The position numbers and the translations under genes are program-made. A stretch of 64,000 nt of DNA from Paratinospora sagittata (taxonomy: Eukaryota > Streptophyta > Magnoliopsida > Ranunculales > Menispermaceae), in the NCBI GenBank assembly GCA_035771175.1, contig CM069592.1, positions 40,364,623 to 40,428,622 on the forward strand. Reading direction: 5' to 3'. This document shows, piece after piece, positions 8,715-25,145 of this stretch. How positions within the stretch are numbered: position 1 is the first letter of the stretch; every line of letters starts with the position of its first letter. The notes under the pieces are model-generated. The model made no database searches. It was not told where the DNA came from and saw only the letters and a program-made list of their open reading frames with translations.

Positions 8715-11700
8715 TCAACCGCCAAAAACCTCAGAAACTGATTGTTTACCCTTAATTCTTAGGTCCATTGAACGTCCAAAAGAAGAAGGCCGTAGTGAAC
8801 GCATAAATGATCGTGATGGGGCCATTTGGGGCTCCTCTTTGGTGGGTCTATTCCTCGTAGAGGGCCCCCCAACAGCTGCTGGGTTTCTCAAGGAGTTAGA
8901 ATGTGTGATACTTGACGTCTTGGGCTCAAAAATTGCCGAGGAGAATGAGACATTGGTTGCACCAAATGATACAGGGCCATTGTTGGATGTACCTGCTGGA
9001 AACCTAGCTGCTCCATCCTGATGGGGAGGTGGGAACTTCTCGCTTTTGCTCTTTGCATTTGCTTGTGAAAGTGATCTCAACCGCTGTGGGAACAAAAAAA
9101 GAAAAGAAAAGATATCAATGAGAAAAGGGTATCTCCAAAGGAATTAAGAGGATTTAAAAGGACCAACATATACAACTAACATTGACTTCATCGAATATGC
9201 ATCAATTTTAGAATAGCTTTCTGAGTTTCAAACATACAGAAACAAGGCTAAGTTCAACTTAGTTAAAGATGTTTCTTAAAGCAGGCAAGATCAATATCTA
9301 AAAGAAGACTATTCCATGTGAAACCAACAAAAGAGAGTTTGTCCCACATACATCTAAGTTAACTTGGAGCTCAGCATTTGCTTCTGGAGCTGGGAAAGAT
9401 CGGTCACCACGTTCACGGGTGTGGATTCTCTTTGTGCCATCACTAATATTTCCTTTTCCACTCAAACCTCTTTGCCTGTGGTACAAAGGAGAATTTTCAG
9501 AAAGGAGAAAGTATTGGAGTTACTTGAAAAGACAGAGGAAAGATATAGCTAACCTTCTGGCTTCTTCATCTCTCAATTTCACATCCATTTCTTTGCTTGG
9601 AGGATATTTTGGTAAATTTGATGGCTCACAAGCATAAGGCTTCGTAGTGAAAAACTGCAGCCAACAACAAATGCTAATTAAGTGAACATTATTTCCTCCA
9701 AAAGTTCAGGAGAAAAATGTTAATTAGTAGACTTTGTGTGATACTGTCGGAAAAATAATAATTGGTTGAACTGTAATCAACCTTCTTAAAGAATCACAAT
9801 AGGTTCTCATAAGCCTAATAATAAATGAGGAAGTTCCTTATATAGCTCACTACAAAATATTGGGGATTACATTTGTGTGGAAAGGCAATCTCATATACAA
9901 GAACTTTAAACTCATCTTTTGGCTTAAATCATTTTGGGCACCCTTCATGGATCACTGTAACAACTCCAAACTCATCAGATGGATTGTGTTGGTAATTTGC
10001 TGTTAAGAGATCATTGAGCAAGTGAGCATAAATCCATTTCAACTACTCTTTGGGTATATAAAAACCTTTTTACGTAGATTTAGTTTAGGTTATCTAGGGT
10101 TCAGGGTGCAAAGCTGATCAGCAACTGCCAGTGATATGACTGCCTCAAAGTGTGCTGTTGCAAGCTAAACAGCAACCAAAGATTAAAATACACCAAATTG
10201 TAAAAGTCTGAAGTTTACTCCCAGTAGCTAAACCAAAAGAACAGTAGCATATTTGTAGAAATAATTTTCAAAGCTTGAGACTTTAAATAGATCAAATGCT
10301 GCAATAACATGGCATCACATCTTCACCCTCTCACCCAGTAGGTTAAATGCACTAGTTAGTTCAATTGGACTGTTCCTATTGGTTTAAGGCCTTCAAGTTA
10401 ACAACCAAAACATTCAAAAATCACACAACTTCCAAAAACAAGAAAATTTTATTTTATACAAATGGTATACAAATAACGGTTCGTCAGATTTGATTTAACA
10501 CAAGAATTCTCTTCTGACTAAAAAAATGAAATTAATAAACCAGGTAAGGAGGATAAATTTTCTATGTTTATCACTTATCTGGGTATCTATTTTCATCTAA
10601 TATGTTTGTTCAATTTTATATTCCAGGGGGTGTACAACAAAAAAAAGTGTAACTATTCACATTTATACATGAATATGTTGAATATTTGTACATAACATAT
10701 TATGTATATGATAATCCACTTTATTATTCTTGTTCTCTTTGTCCTTATCTTTGAATTTTCTAATTCTAATAAAATGAAATGAAATGAACTTGAAATACAG
10801 AAAAGAGTTTCTAAAAAAATTGTCACACGGATTCTGAAGGAAAACGGAACTTTCAGTTAGTTGGCACATCGCGTGACATGAAAGTCAATCAATTAAAGTC
10901 AACCTCTCATTCGGATGAAAATTAAGAACTCAAGGATATGTTTCACTATCCAGATTTAAGAGAGATTTGGTTCTTTCTTTCACAAGGAAGAAAAGATAAG
11001 TTGCGACCCAAGTTCATTAAGCCTTGATTCCTAGGACTTGCAGCTGAACCTCCTTTTGATTGGTCATAACCCATAAATCATAATAGCTAAAAACTAGTTC
11101 GACAGCTGAAATTCTGTGTTACAAAATTAAAAACTACATCATTTATTTGGTTTCTAATTGGCAAACGGATGTTCAGTTTCTAAATTGGTTCATGAGTTGG
11201 TCTAAGTGTCTCCTCCCAAGGCCTTAATATATTAAGTAGATTATCTTTGTCTGTAAGATCCATTAAAATTGCAGGAATGGTTGGGTCTGAATGGCTGTAG
11301 AAAGTACTCCTTGTGCTTTTTCTAAGTCTTTATTGTAATGACGGTTATCATATTAATATAATATATTTTGTCTCTTTAAAAAAAAATAATAATAAATAAA
11401 TAAATCATCTATATAAATTGCTAAGGTTGAGATATGACTAGGAGTAGGAGTTGTCTCTTTAAAAAATAAAAATAAAAAAAAATAAATCATCTATATAAAT
11501 TGCTAAGGTTGACATATGACTAGGAGTAGGAGTTGTGACCAAATCATCTTTTTCATGGATCTGACAAGAAATCAAGAAAAACACATTGACAACCAAAATT
11601 TGTACTGTTGCATACTTGCATGCAAAACTCATTTTTTATTGAATCCAATACATACTAGGATCTCTCCGTCCTTCCCACCCTCTCCCAGTCTCTCTTATTG

Positions 11701-14700
11701 GGAAAAAGATGAAAAATGAAACTCAGAGAAAATAAAAGTAAATTAACAAATGGTAAACACAGTAATATAAAATGTTTCCAATGAAAGAAATCTTACTAAA
11801 TTATTAAAAAATTAAGCGTTTCATAATACAAAAACTCACTTCACTTTTGAGGGCGGAAGCAGCAGTGCCTCGTTCATCAGGGTCAATTGCAAGAAGAGAT
11901 TCAATCAAGGGCATTGAAGAAGGTGGGAAATCTTTAAAAGCTTCTCTTAAGCAGCGTTTGTAGGGCTGCTGTGGCTTAAAAATGGTTGCATGGGGCAACT
12001 TGGACTTTCTCCAATATTCCTCTGATGGTGACCCACATAACTTAAATATTTTATGCAGCTGTTCCACCTAACAAGGCAAGAATCTATTACAAAGTAATTA
12101 ATTAAACAAAATGACAATGATGCTAAGACCTAAACGAGAACCAGATTGATGACTAGCAGGAGTGCAATCTCCAAACAGTTCAAGCTTTATGATTTACACT
12201 CCAAAACAAAACTTGAGATTCTATGCAAGAAGGTATTCTCATCATGCAAATGCAAAAAAAAAATCCTGCAAGGCATCACATGTTTCTATCTATTCACATG
12301 TCATCATCAAACGTTTGGACAGTATCTAGGATTCCCTGGACAGCAACAAAAGTTTCATAGAGGGACTAGGGCAGGCTATACAAAAGATATTTTCAACATG
12401 ACAGAATTTGGAACTACTATTCAGAGGTTTTCCTAAATTTGTCAGTGACAACAAAAAATTTGAAATACCTCACCTTTATTAGAATAGGTCCAAGTCAAAA
12501 TAGCAATGACTGGAGGCACTTTCTAACAAATTGAGTATGCCTAACCATCTGAGCAATTTCTTAGTTTCATTCTGACTAATAATACAATCTTGGGCAGGCA
12601 AACCAAGGGTAAAAGTACAACTACCCAATTATTTTGACTATCCAATAAATGCCACCAGATGGTACCCCTTCCAGTAGGCACAAGGAGCAAAACCAAGACC
12701 AACAAACATCAATCCAAACTATACAGATCAAAGAGTTACATTGTCATGCACCACACACCATAATAAACATTCTATAAAATTAGCAGGGAAGTCTGCTCCA
12801 CCAACCCGAGATTTTCTGGCATGCCCATATAGTTGAAACAATAATACACTATGGAAAGCTCAACTATTTGTAATAAATAATCCAGAAATTTCTTCAAGAA
12901 AATATTGAACTAAATGACTGGATCCATTTGAGCTGCATCTGATGCTAAATGCTATCTGTGCAGAAATTTAGGCAATTGCATTACAATAGCAAAATGATGT
13001 CCGGACTTATGAACTCGTCAAAGACAGAACACAGGACGGAAATTAAATAATTGTATTACAATTAGCTTGGGTACACCAGATTATCCCTAGAGCAGAAAAT
13101 TTCAGGACATAGGTCTCAAATCATTAGCGTAACTGTGTAACTAAGAAGCTGCACTAGAAAGAAAAAAAAAATCAAAATCTAAGTACCTCTGTCCGTCCTG
13201 GCATTATTGGCTTTCCAGAAAGCAACTCACCCAAGATACAGCCAGCACTCCAGAGATCAACGCCAACATCATAATAAGTGGCCCCCAAAAGAAGCTCTGG
13301 TGGGCGGTACCAAAGGGTGACAACTCTACTAGTCATGGGAAGCCTCTTGCCAGGATCATAAAAGGAAGCCAGTCCAAAATCAGCTATTTTAAGAATGCCT
13401 TCATTGTCAATAAGCAGATTTGAACCCTTGATATCACGATGTAAGACACCTCGGCTGTGACAATGCTCAAGCCCAGATATTAACTGCTTCATATAGCATT
13501 TGACCTGTCATAGAATAAATGCATTAACAAATATATCTACATAAAACCTTATCCTAACTACTCGGGCCAGGTATAAGAATCATGTTCTTCCATTTATAAC
13601 AACAACAACAATAGTAATGATAAAAATAATAATACTTTTTATTTTTTACTCTATATCATGCTAGCCGCAGGTCACAGGTTATTGCCAAATACAAGGATTT
13701 TTCTGCATAGATGGCAAACAAGGAAAAATAAAAATTATAACCTAAAAACAGGGATTGCTACTATCAGAGAAATTATTTATCTGCAAGAAATGTAAGTTTT
13801 CCTTCTTGTCTTTATCAATGGATGGATCATACAGGCCCACTACAGAATGACAGTTCAAATGTAGAAAACTAGTCAATGCGAAATCATGAAGCAGAATCAG
13901 TGTTGTTAACAAAGTCATGAATCATGATGGTTGCACACTATGCAATAGAGGTGCAATAATATTATACAATCAGCACATCTTAAAAAAAGTTGAAAGGAAA
14001 AAAATGATAAAACCTCTACTAGGCTAATCATGTTTCCTAAACCAAATGATGGGCAGTAAAGAAATAACATATTAAGAAACTAACCATGCACAGAATCTTG
14101 TCAATGACATCTTGTTAAAATTTATTGCCCCTAAAGGTTTAGCTTGATTTATACCAAGGGCCACATCATACTAGCATTCAAGTACATGATTCAAGAATTT
14201 GTTACAAAGTAATTTTTGTAATGACAATCATGATGAGCAAACATGAAAATCCAATTTCATATTCTTATCAATTTATGAAGTTATATGGTCTCTCATCTAC
14301 AATTTCAAAGTTGACATCCATGGTAAAAGCCGCCACTCCCTTATCACAGATGTGGGTACAAAGCTCTAACTCATACCCAACTAACACTATACAATAGTCA
14401 CTACACTTGGTATCAGGAATTATTGTTCTGAGCTCAAGAACGTACTACATTTCAAGAAGCTATAAAGTATGCTCATGATAATGACATTCACACGGATTGA
14501 ATAGCACAATTAGTTAGGAAAAACCAACGACTGTTTTACCTCAAATCAAATTGCTTAATCGGGTAGGCGCAATTGTCACAAGCAGAGTTAATTAACTTCA
14601 TCATGAAATGTAGTAAAGCTTTAAAAAAAAAAAAAGGAGTAGAAAGACTAAGATGGAACCTGAGGCTCGGTGAATTTGATCCCGGAACAAGCCACCAGCC

Positions 14701-15389
14701 CCGCGAGATCGTGTTCCATGTACTCAAAAACCAAATACAAACTCGTCGACATCCTCGAAGTAACCAAACCTTCCAACTTAACCACATTTGGATGATCCAG
14801 TTTTCTCAACACAAGTATCTCCCTTGCCATGAATTTCACACTCTCCGGCTCTAAATTATCAAACCGAACTTTCTTTAAAGCCACAATCTTCCCACTTATC
14901 AGATCTCTAGCTTTGTACACATTACTATAAGTCCCTTGCCCAATCTAACCAAAATAAATAAATAAATCACATTAAAATTCAAATAATAAGAAGAAAAACC
15001 ACATAAAATTAACAAATGCAGATCTTGAGCTAGGGTTTCTAATCTCATCACACCTTATCAAGCTTCTCGAACGTGTCGGCTCGCCGCGGCGTCCATCCCT
15101 CGATCGCGTCGCCGGCGACGGCCGACAGCCACGGCGGCCACACGTGCTGAGTTCTCAACGACTGATTCAGCTTCGGCTTGAACCGTTCCACAGGAAATTC
15201 GCCGCTGCTCTTGAAACTCTTCTTCTCTCTGTTTCTCTCAACTCCGTCATTCCTAAACCTAACCCCGTTACTCTCGGCGTTGCTAACGGCGTCAGAAGAC
15301 GCCTCTTCAACCTTTCCGGCCCGACGTTCCGACGCTCCGACCGGTCTCCGGCCTTCTCCGGCCGCTCTCGTACCGAGAATGCAACCCAT
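8715..15389 (-). CDS. Myristoylated CDK-like Ser/Thr kinase, IBS1/At1g54610 group
   Basis: Seven minus-strand exons (15054-15389, 14660-14944, 13187-13504, 11840-12067, 9554-9654, 9352-9475, 8715-9083) join in phase to 586 residues. The N-terminus MGCILG is a myristoylation/palmitoylation signal, so membrane attachment is likely. The kinase domain starts at about residue 108 (FEKLDK|IGQGTYSNVYKA), with ATP-binding Lys136 (VALKK), catalytic HRDIKGSN (Asp231), DFG at 249-251 and WYRPPELLLG. The C-terminal ~200 residues are basic and low complexity (SFGRSMDLRIKGKQSV). This layout is that of the plant CDK-like kinases around Arabidopsis IBS1 (defence priming by BABA) and At1g54610. All catalytic residues are present. 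The 3' end was duplicated leftwards as the pseudogene at 3187-4565. Introns 3 and 4 (about 1.1 and 2.2 kb) hold no other gene. Confidence 0.95.
11371..11536. repeat. Two tandem copies of an 83-bp unit in kinase intron 4
   Basis: The segment starting TCTCTTTAAA at 11371 is repeated at 11454. Both copies share AAATCATCTATATAAATTGC and ATATGACTAGGAGTAGGAG and differ mainly in the A/T-rich start. Confidence 0.85.
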
Positions 15390-15780
15390 TTATCGACTCC
15401 GGAGACAGCGAATGCGGTTTTCCGAGCGGCTCCGCATCGGAAACACACTGCAACTGAGCTTGTTATTGTTAAGAGCGGTATTCCGGTGAGGAATTGACCG
15501 GGAAACCGCGTGTTGTGGGTAATAGTGATGCTAGAGTTGCTGTAGCTTCTGCTGCTGTTCTGGACAACTCGAATTAGCTCGAAACCACGGTTTCTTTTGG
15601 GGTGGTTTTCCGATGACGAGCTAAAGCTGTTTTCTGCGTCTCGTACGTAAAGCGTCGAAGTGCAAAGGTTGGATTCCGGCAGAGACTGTGGTAGTAGAAG
15701 GCATTTGCCGCTTGGTTGGCCCTCCCTTCTACGATCTCTCCCTCTGAGTCTGAAAGTGGGCACGTTTTTTTATGAAAATA
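15390..15780 (-). promoter_or_regulatory. Kinase 5' UTR and proximal promoter with long overlapping uORF
   Basis: The region above the kinase ATG is GC-richer than the spacer beyond 15780 and pyrimidine-rich on the sense strand, as is common for a plant 5' UTR. An ATG at 15763 opens a 198-codon frame that runs through this region and overlaps the kinase start out of frame, ending at 15167. Whether it lies within the transcript is unknown. Confidence 0.4.
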
Positions 15781-16815
15781 ACAAGATAACCATTATGGTA
15801 TTTGAGAAAGAAAAAAAAAAAACTTTTTGGATTAATTGAATTTGTCTGTCACTACACCTAGTAAAAATTATAAGAATTTAATGTGCTAGTTGTCTTGATT
15901 TAAGTATCTACTTAATTAATCTTTAGTAAACAAAGTGGTAGAACCATATTTAAGTTTTTTTTTTTTTTGAAAGAATATGCCATATAGTTAGAATAAGAAT
16001 TAGTTGAATGGAGTTGAGATTATTTTAATCTATCTATATTTATATTAATTTGAAAGTTACATTTCTATATTAATATAAATCTTTTTCTAGCTTTCTTCTG
16101 TTTTGAGGCTGCAAGTATAGGACTGCACTACACCAGAAAGAACAATCAACGTTTAGCGCTCAATTCGTTGTTTGTTGCTTTTACTCTTTGGATGTAGTGT
16201 GGTCATGTGATTCGGCATTCTTTTTATTTTAAAGCTTGGCAAAAGAATTTTAAAGGTGGAGGTGTAGTTTTGTAAAGCTTACATGCTCTACTTTTCTGTT
16301 TTTCGGGTGGACTCAAAGAGAGCAGCTTTGCTCGTGCATGAAGGGCTAGCGAGGGTAAGAGCAGAGCTCCAACCTAACTAATGAAGCTTTCATTAATATT
16401 CAATCCTTCACCCAGCCCTTATTTAGAAGTTATGGGATTCTCATAGGCAAACTAAGACATTAAAAGGTCTCATTCTCTTATTAATTATAAATGAATAGAG
16501 GAATGAATGCAGCTGCACGTCCAAGTGTTTTTAATGCTCTCGCCAAAGAACGCCAACTTACATATCTAGCCTTCCCCTCATAAATGTTAGCTAACCCACA
16601 AAATGAGATTCATGTTCTTAAAATGGTATCCTTTCACCGGTCCCTTCCAGACAAACTTAAAATGCTGGTGGTAGTAACCGATGATGATACTACAGTGGTT
16701 TTGTATCCAACATATGGAAAGTATGTTTCTCACAAACTGAATCAAGAGCAATTGTAAAAGAAATTGTCTCGAATGTTATATTTATTGGCTTTCCCACTTC
16801 GCGAATGTATGCAGC
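15781..16815. other. Spacer between kinase promoter and MITE
   Basis: AT-rich sequence with poly-A and poly-T runs (15810, 15957). No open frame of interest, RNA gene or repeat was recognised. Confidence 0.5.
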
Positions 16816-17145
16816 ACTGGATTAGTTCTATTTGGGTTGGTTTAGTACTCAAACCGAACACTTGTTCAACCCGAATTGAATCAAATAAAATCGATTTGGT
16901 TCAGTTTGAGTTAATCGGTTTAAAACTTTTAATTTATTTTTATAAATAAAAACTATATTTTTAATTATGTAACAAAAACATATTAATATATTTAATATAA
17001 ATTAGTCTTGGTCGGTTCAGTTCAGGTTGACACAGATTTTAATTACTCAACCCACAACCCGAACCAAGTATGTAAAAAATTAAACCGGATTCAATTCGAT
17101 TTTACGGTTTTGACCATCCCATTAACAACCCTAATCATTTTATTA
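16816..17145. mobile_element. hAT-like MITE of the AACCGAACC type
   Basis: The left end GGATTAGTTCTATTTGGGTTGG and the right end (reverse complement GATTAGGGTTGTTAATGGG) are loosely inverted. The interior is rich in CCGAACC, GGTTCAG and CGATTTTACGG, as in the elements at 2113, 39535 and 50248. No clean target duplication was found. Confidence 0.45.
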
Positions 17146-17927
17146 GTAATGTTAGGAATATCTGTTAATTTAATAACTGTGCACAGCGGTTTCAAAAACC
17201 ACAAGCAAGTAAATGATTCCTTCATATCAATTATAATTACATATATCTCAATTTAATTTAATTTTTAGAGACAATTTTCTAACATGACTAGAAAATCATA
17301 ATAAGGCTGTTGTCGTAATTTAAAGAACGTATGAGACTAATAATAAACAAAAGCAAGAACAATAAATGCGATGTGGGGTTGTTTCTGCTTCATGCACTGA
17401 TGCACCTCTGACTTTTACTCTAATGTTAGAAGACTATTGAATAGCTAAATCAATTTGTACCACTGTAGTCGGCCCGAGGCGCAAAATCTGCCACGTGTCT
17501 GATCTATCTGTACGCTTTTAAATGCGGCTCTTAAATGCTCTCCTACCTAAGTCAGTCACATCGCATCCACCACCGTAAAAAATGCCACTCAAACCGCCGA
17601 TGTAAAACTGATGGATTCTCATCCGACGCCCGGTTCTACATGATCATATCCTCACTTCCAAATGACATAAATCGCCTTAAAGTTGAGCTTAACGGCCCTT
17701 AAACTCCCCTCACGTTACATGAGCCGAATAATTCGAACGTCCGTACCAAATTATCAGTCCCCCGTAGAAATATCTAAGGGCAAGCAAGCTGGTATTTAAC
17801 GTCCGTCAAAATTAATTTTTACATGAAACGTGTTAACAATAAATACAATACATTCTTTCGAAAAAAAATAAAAAAAAAAATACAATACATTTAATTGACA
17901 TGACATTTTTAGTGAGGAAAATATAAA
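17146..17927. other. Spacer, no gene seen
   Basis: The part at 17460-17830 is less AT-rich than its surroundings and holds one G-box-like CCACGTGTC (17491). I find no exon structure, tRNA or repeat. Confidence 0.45.
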
Positions 17928-18621
17928 TCTATATATAGTTAACAAATGTTATATGTTAAAAATGATAATGTTGATTCTAATGCATTTAGGAGCATTATAT
18001 ATATTATTTATAAAGTCAAAAAAAATTTAATATCGTTACTTTTATCATAATTTTTTTAATTATTCATTACTTTTTGATATAAAACTTTCAAATAAACTTA
18101 TATAAAAAATAAATTTATAAATAATTTAGTAATAAGGTGCTTAAGGGACTATTTGGTACGTGGGATAAAATAGGATAAGACTATTTTTAGTCGAATTCTT
18201 ATGTTTGGTTGTCACAATAAATGGGATAAAAAAATAATCTCATTTAACTTTTTATTTTGTTCTAACATAATAAAATAATAACGATACAAAGCTTGAGATT
18301 AATTTTTTTTGTCTCACATGTATTCTTCTTCTTCTTTTTCATTTTTCGTTCTTCCTTCTCGCTTTAAAAATAAAAAATAAAAAAATAAAAACCTGGTTTT
18401 GCTATTTTTTTTCTTTTTTAATCTTATCTTATATTGGACCAAACGTCAGATAACATTAAAATTAATTCAATCCTCTTATATTCTATCAAATTCAATATAA
18501 TTCCATAATAATAATTTTATCATATCCCTTAAAGTATTCCTTTTTACCATTTTTAGCTTGTTTTTTATTCATTAACTTTCAACCCATATTTATTCATGTG
18601 CAACGCACGTGCGTGGACTAG
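17928..18621 (+). mobile_element. Candidate non-autonomous Helitron
   Basis: The left end is A|TCTATATATAG; the right end is CGCACGTGCG (a perfect 10-bp palindrome) followed by TGGACTAG|T. Helitrons insert between A and T, start TC, and end in a hairpin a few bases before CTRR, all of which fit. It lacks coding capacity. The 5' end assignment is less certain than the 3' end. Confidence 0.5.
18139..18540. mobile_element. MITE-like element nested in the Helitron candidate
   Basis: The left end TTAAGGGACTATTTGGTACG and right end (reverse complement TTTAAGGGATATGATAAAAT) are imperfect inverted repeats. The interior has repeated GGGATAAAA/TTATCTTAT motifs on opposite strands. The ends are approximate. 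Confidence 0.4.
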
Positions 18622-20047
18622 TCAAAAGTTTAATCAAAATATTAAATTTATACATGCATCATATTAATTGATTTAAATCAAGGAAAATGATTAGCAAACA
18701 TCATTTTTTAACACATTTTTTTGACATTATAAGTGAGAATAATTAGATTACCTCGAATTACGTAATAGTATCCCGTATCACGTAATAACGTGTGATACGA
18801 AGCAATGTTGCGTAATTTGAAAAGATTCAACTACTCTTACCTATAATATTAAAAATGTGTGTTAAAAAAATGTATTTACTTAAGATTACCCTTAAATCTA
18901 AGGGACTCGACTTCAATAAATATAACCATTCAATAAATTACTACCTAAATAGAAAGAAAAATAAAAATAAACAGCGATTGATTTTGTATTTAACCATAAG
19001 GGAAATGTCTTGTCATTAGGTGAAAATATCGTGTTCCCATGACAATATAAGAAAGGTAACGAAGAAGCTATTTAGGAATGATCACTCCTTAGATTTAGGG
19101 CACTAACATACAAAAACCAAAAAGCAATAATAATAGATAGATCAATAATCTTGTCAAAAAAGAAAATAATAATATTTGTCAAATCAAAGAGTTAGATCCA
19201 CCGAAATACTTAGCATTATGCCATACATTTAGATATAATCATTGTAGATGTCCGAATTTCAAGATCCATGGATTTTTACAGGGGCCAAGGGATTAGTCAG
19301 GACGAAACCCGAATACCCTCTCTTAATAAAAAGATCCATGATTTTTTTTTGGGCAATTGACCTTTAGTAATGTTTACCACCTATTCCAATTTGTAGATCA
19401 CACATAAGTTATACATTTTTTTAATTATTTTTTTAACTAATCACACTGACACACACTATTTGTTATATTGAATCAATGAATTAAAGACAATAACAGTACT
19501 ACAGGCCACATAAGGCTCTTAATGACACAACAACTTCTTACTTTATACAAGGTAAAAAAGATTTGAACCCACTTCTCTAATCTGGATATAATATACTTAA
19601 TCAGGTACTATTCATTGGACTGATCACCTACAAGTTTAAATTTGCAAAAATTGCCTTCATACATTTTTTATTTTTATTTTTAAGAAAAAGTGACTTGGCT
19701 GCCTTTAATTAGTTTGTAATTCAAAAATAAGGATAAAATACATTTACTATGTTCTTGGATAATTGTATCCAACTCACAAAAAAAAAAAAAAATCTAGTCC
19801 AGACTTTTTTTTTTCTTCCTTTTATTTAAAAAGGAACTCATATTTTCTTGGGTTCCACCAAATTTTTTTATTTTTGTAATTTAAACTGTGTTCTGAGTCA
19901 GCTCACATGTGACGGAAAGACTAATTCACTCTATCTCCTACTTTATAATTTATTATCTACATTCAGCTAAGGCCTGTGGGTCGCAAGAGACATTAAATAA
20001 TTTGCATTCCATGAGAATTTGTTGCAACTTGCAAGAGAAATCGGTAA
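18622..20047. other. Spacer and promoter region of SKL1
   Basis: AT-rich sequence with poly-A/T runs. A short palindromic region near 18750-18800 repeats TACGTAATA and GTATCACG on both strands. The last ~150 bases before 20048 are likely SKL1 5' UTR. No other gene is seen. Confidence 0.45.
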
Positions 20048-22193
20048 ATGGAGATAACTCTAATTCAGTCATGTTTCAGAAATCTGCAATTCCCTCGTCC
20101 GCCATTGCCATGCAACCCTCACAATGCTTCTCAGACCTCGCTTTTCTTCCCCAATTCACTCGGGTTTCATAGATATCAGAAAACTTCATTTTCTACCAAA
20201 ACAGGGCCAACTAGTAGTAATTCCTTGTTTCAAAGGTCTAGTAAGAGATGTTCCGTCGACGATGAACGCTCTGGTGAGTTCCCTGCAAATTTTTATATGA
20301 GAAAGATTCTGAGCTAATTTCTGGTTTTTCTTCTTGTAATTCTCAAACTGGGATTGCTTTATTAGCTGGAATACACTTGAAATTCTAGCAAAATTCGGTC
20401 TTTTGCGCCTCATTTTTTTGGTACACTAGGTGTTTGATGAAATTTCTGTAAGAACCAAGACCAGCTAAAAAATTTGTGAACTTCGACTCCTGAACACATA
20501 TTTATGGTTATTGTTACCCATTACCAAATGGGCTTCTGGCTAATTTGAATTTAGAGTTATTAAACTTAGAATTAAATGCAAATGAAAGATTTAAGGAAAG
20601 TGTTTTTTGAGTTGGAGAGTTTTTTTTAACTCTTCCCTGTTGTGGGGTGAAGTGTGAAAATCTTAGTTTTATTGCATTTTGGTGTTCATCGACTTACTAT
20701 TTTGATGGTGTGCTATTTTAATTTCAAGGGTTGGAGGCTAATTTTGAGCTCACTCAATCTCTTGCTGTGAAGGTGAGATCTCCTAATGTGAATGTAATAT
20801 AGCAGTGGAGTGTATTACGTTCATGTGTTGTTATTTAAAAAAAACTCTGTGCAGGATAAGGCAATGGAAATCTCAACTGAACTGAAAGGAACTTCTGTAT
20901 TTCTTGTTGGTAAGCTATATTGTACAGAATTATGATGTCTAATTAAAGAATCAACAACTCTAGATAATGCATCTTTGTGCCCAATTAATCATTTTCACAT
21001 GCAGGAATGAATAGCTTCATGAAAACCAACGTTGGAAAAGTATTAGCAGATGCATTGAGATATTACTACTTTGAAAGGTATCAATAAAAGCTTTCTTCCT
21101 CTTTACCAAACTTATACCAAGTACTAATTTGTTATATATATATATTTTGTATGTAGTGACGATTTGGTCGAGCAGCTAGCTGGTGGTGAATCTACTGCTC
21201 AATCTTTGCTTGCTAGCGACGAGAAGGGTTTTCGGGACTCAGAGGTGATGATCTAATCCACATATTCCATACGATAATCTGGTATTTGTATATATGTGAC
21301 AAATTTCTCAAGTTAATTGACAATAGCCATTTACCAGAGTCATGATTCTGTCGCAGACCGAAGTGCTTAAGCAATTATCATCCATGGGCCGTCTCGTGGT
21401 GTGCACAGGAGCTGGTGCAGTTCACAGCCCAACCAATCTGTAAGAATACAAGCTGAATTATCTCTACTCTTAAAGCTTGCTTGTGCTGCAGAAGAATCAT
21501 TTTTATGACCAAATCTACTCTCTGTTACACTTTTCCATGTATAATTTCTTCAGGGCTTTTATAAGACATGGGCTATCAATTTGGATAGATGTACCATTGT
21601 ATATAATAGGAAGGGAAATGATAGAAGAGGGAAGTCAATTTGCTGCTAAAAATGATTTATCAGTTTCAGACTCGCCCGAGGTAAAATCCTGACATTTTAT
21701 GCAATGGATCATAGAAATATAATGCCTTGCTGTGCTTACAATTAGTTGAGTTACTTCATTTTCATGGTTATTACATTATGGGCTCAAAAAAACAGGTGAT
21801 GGCTGAGCTAGCTGGAATGTATGAAAGAATGAAAGATGGATATGCTACAGCAGATGCCAAAGTCTCACTGCAAAGTAAATATATATTTGACACTTAAAAT
21901 TATTTGTTGCAATAATTCCCAGCCTTCAATTTTAACAGGCTGATGGATGTTCCATTACAGAAGTAGCAACTCAACTAGGTTATGACAACATCGATGCAGT
22001 GACTGTCGAAGACATGGCTATTGAGGTGAATAAGAATAGCATGCTTTACAATTATAGAAAGATTAGTGGTAGATAGCTCTTTTGATTAACTTGGCTTATA
22101 CCCTTATGCCCCGTATACTAATTTGCAGACTCTCAAGGAGATAGAGAAGCTGACAAGAGTGAAGAAGATGATGGAAGCTGCTGCCAGACCATT

Positions 22194-22197
<4 letters not shown>
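20048..22197 (+). CDS. SKL1: Shikimate kinase-like protein SKL1, chloroplast
   Basis: Ten exons (20048-20273, 20729-20772, 20855-20909, 21005-21077, 21157-21244, 21357-21439, 21554-21680, 21796-21874, 21961-22025, 22129-22197) join in phase to 302 residues. The N-terminal ~70 residues are serine/phenylalanine-rich and basic, like a chloroplast transit peptide. The core shows shikimate-kinase fold landmarks (VFLVGMNSFMKTNVGK, DDLVEQ, RLVVCTGAGAVHS, WIDVPL), but the P-loop lacks the usual GxxGxGKS/T spacing, as in SKL1, which in Arabidopsis is catalytically inactive on shikimate and needed for chloroplast biogenesis. The stop codon overlaps the stop of UBC27 on the other strand. Confidence 0.93.
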
Positions 22198-25136
<2,939 letters not shown>

Positions 25137-25145
25137 CTTCAACAT

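Noticed and set aside
8404..9021. 205-codon plus-strand open frame
   Set aside because: It runs antisense over the last kinase exon and its 3' flank, with no domain, splice or promoter evidence; the minus-strand exon explains the open frame.
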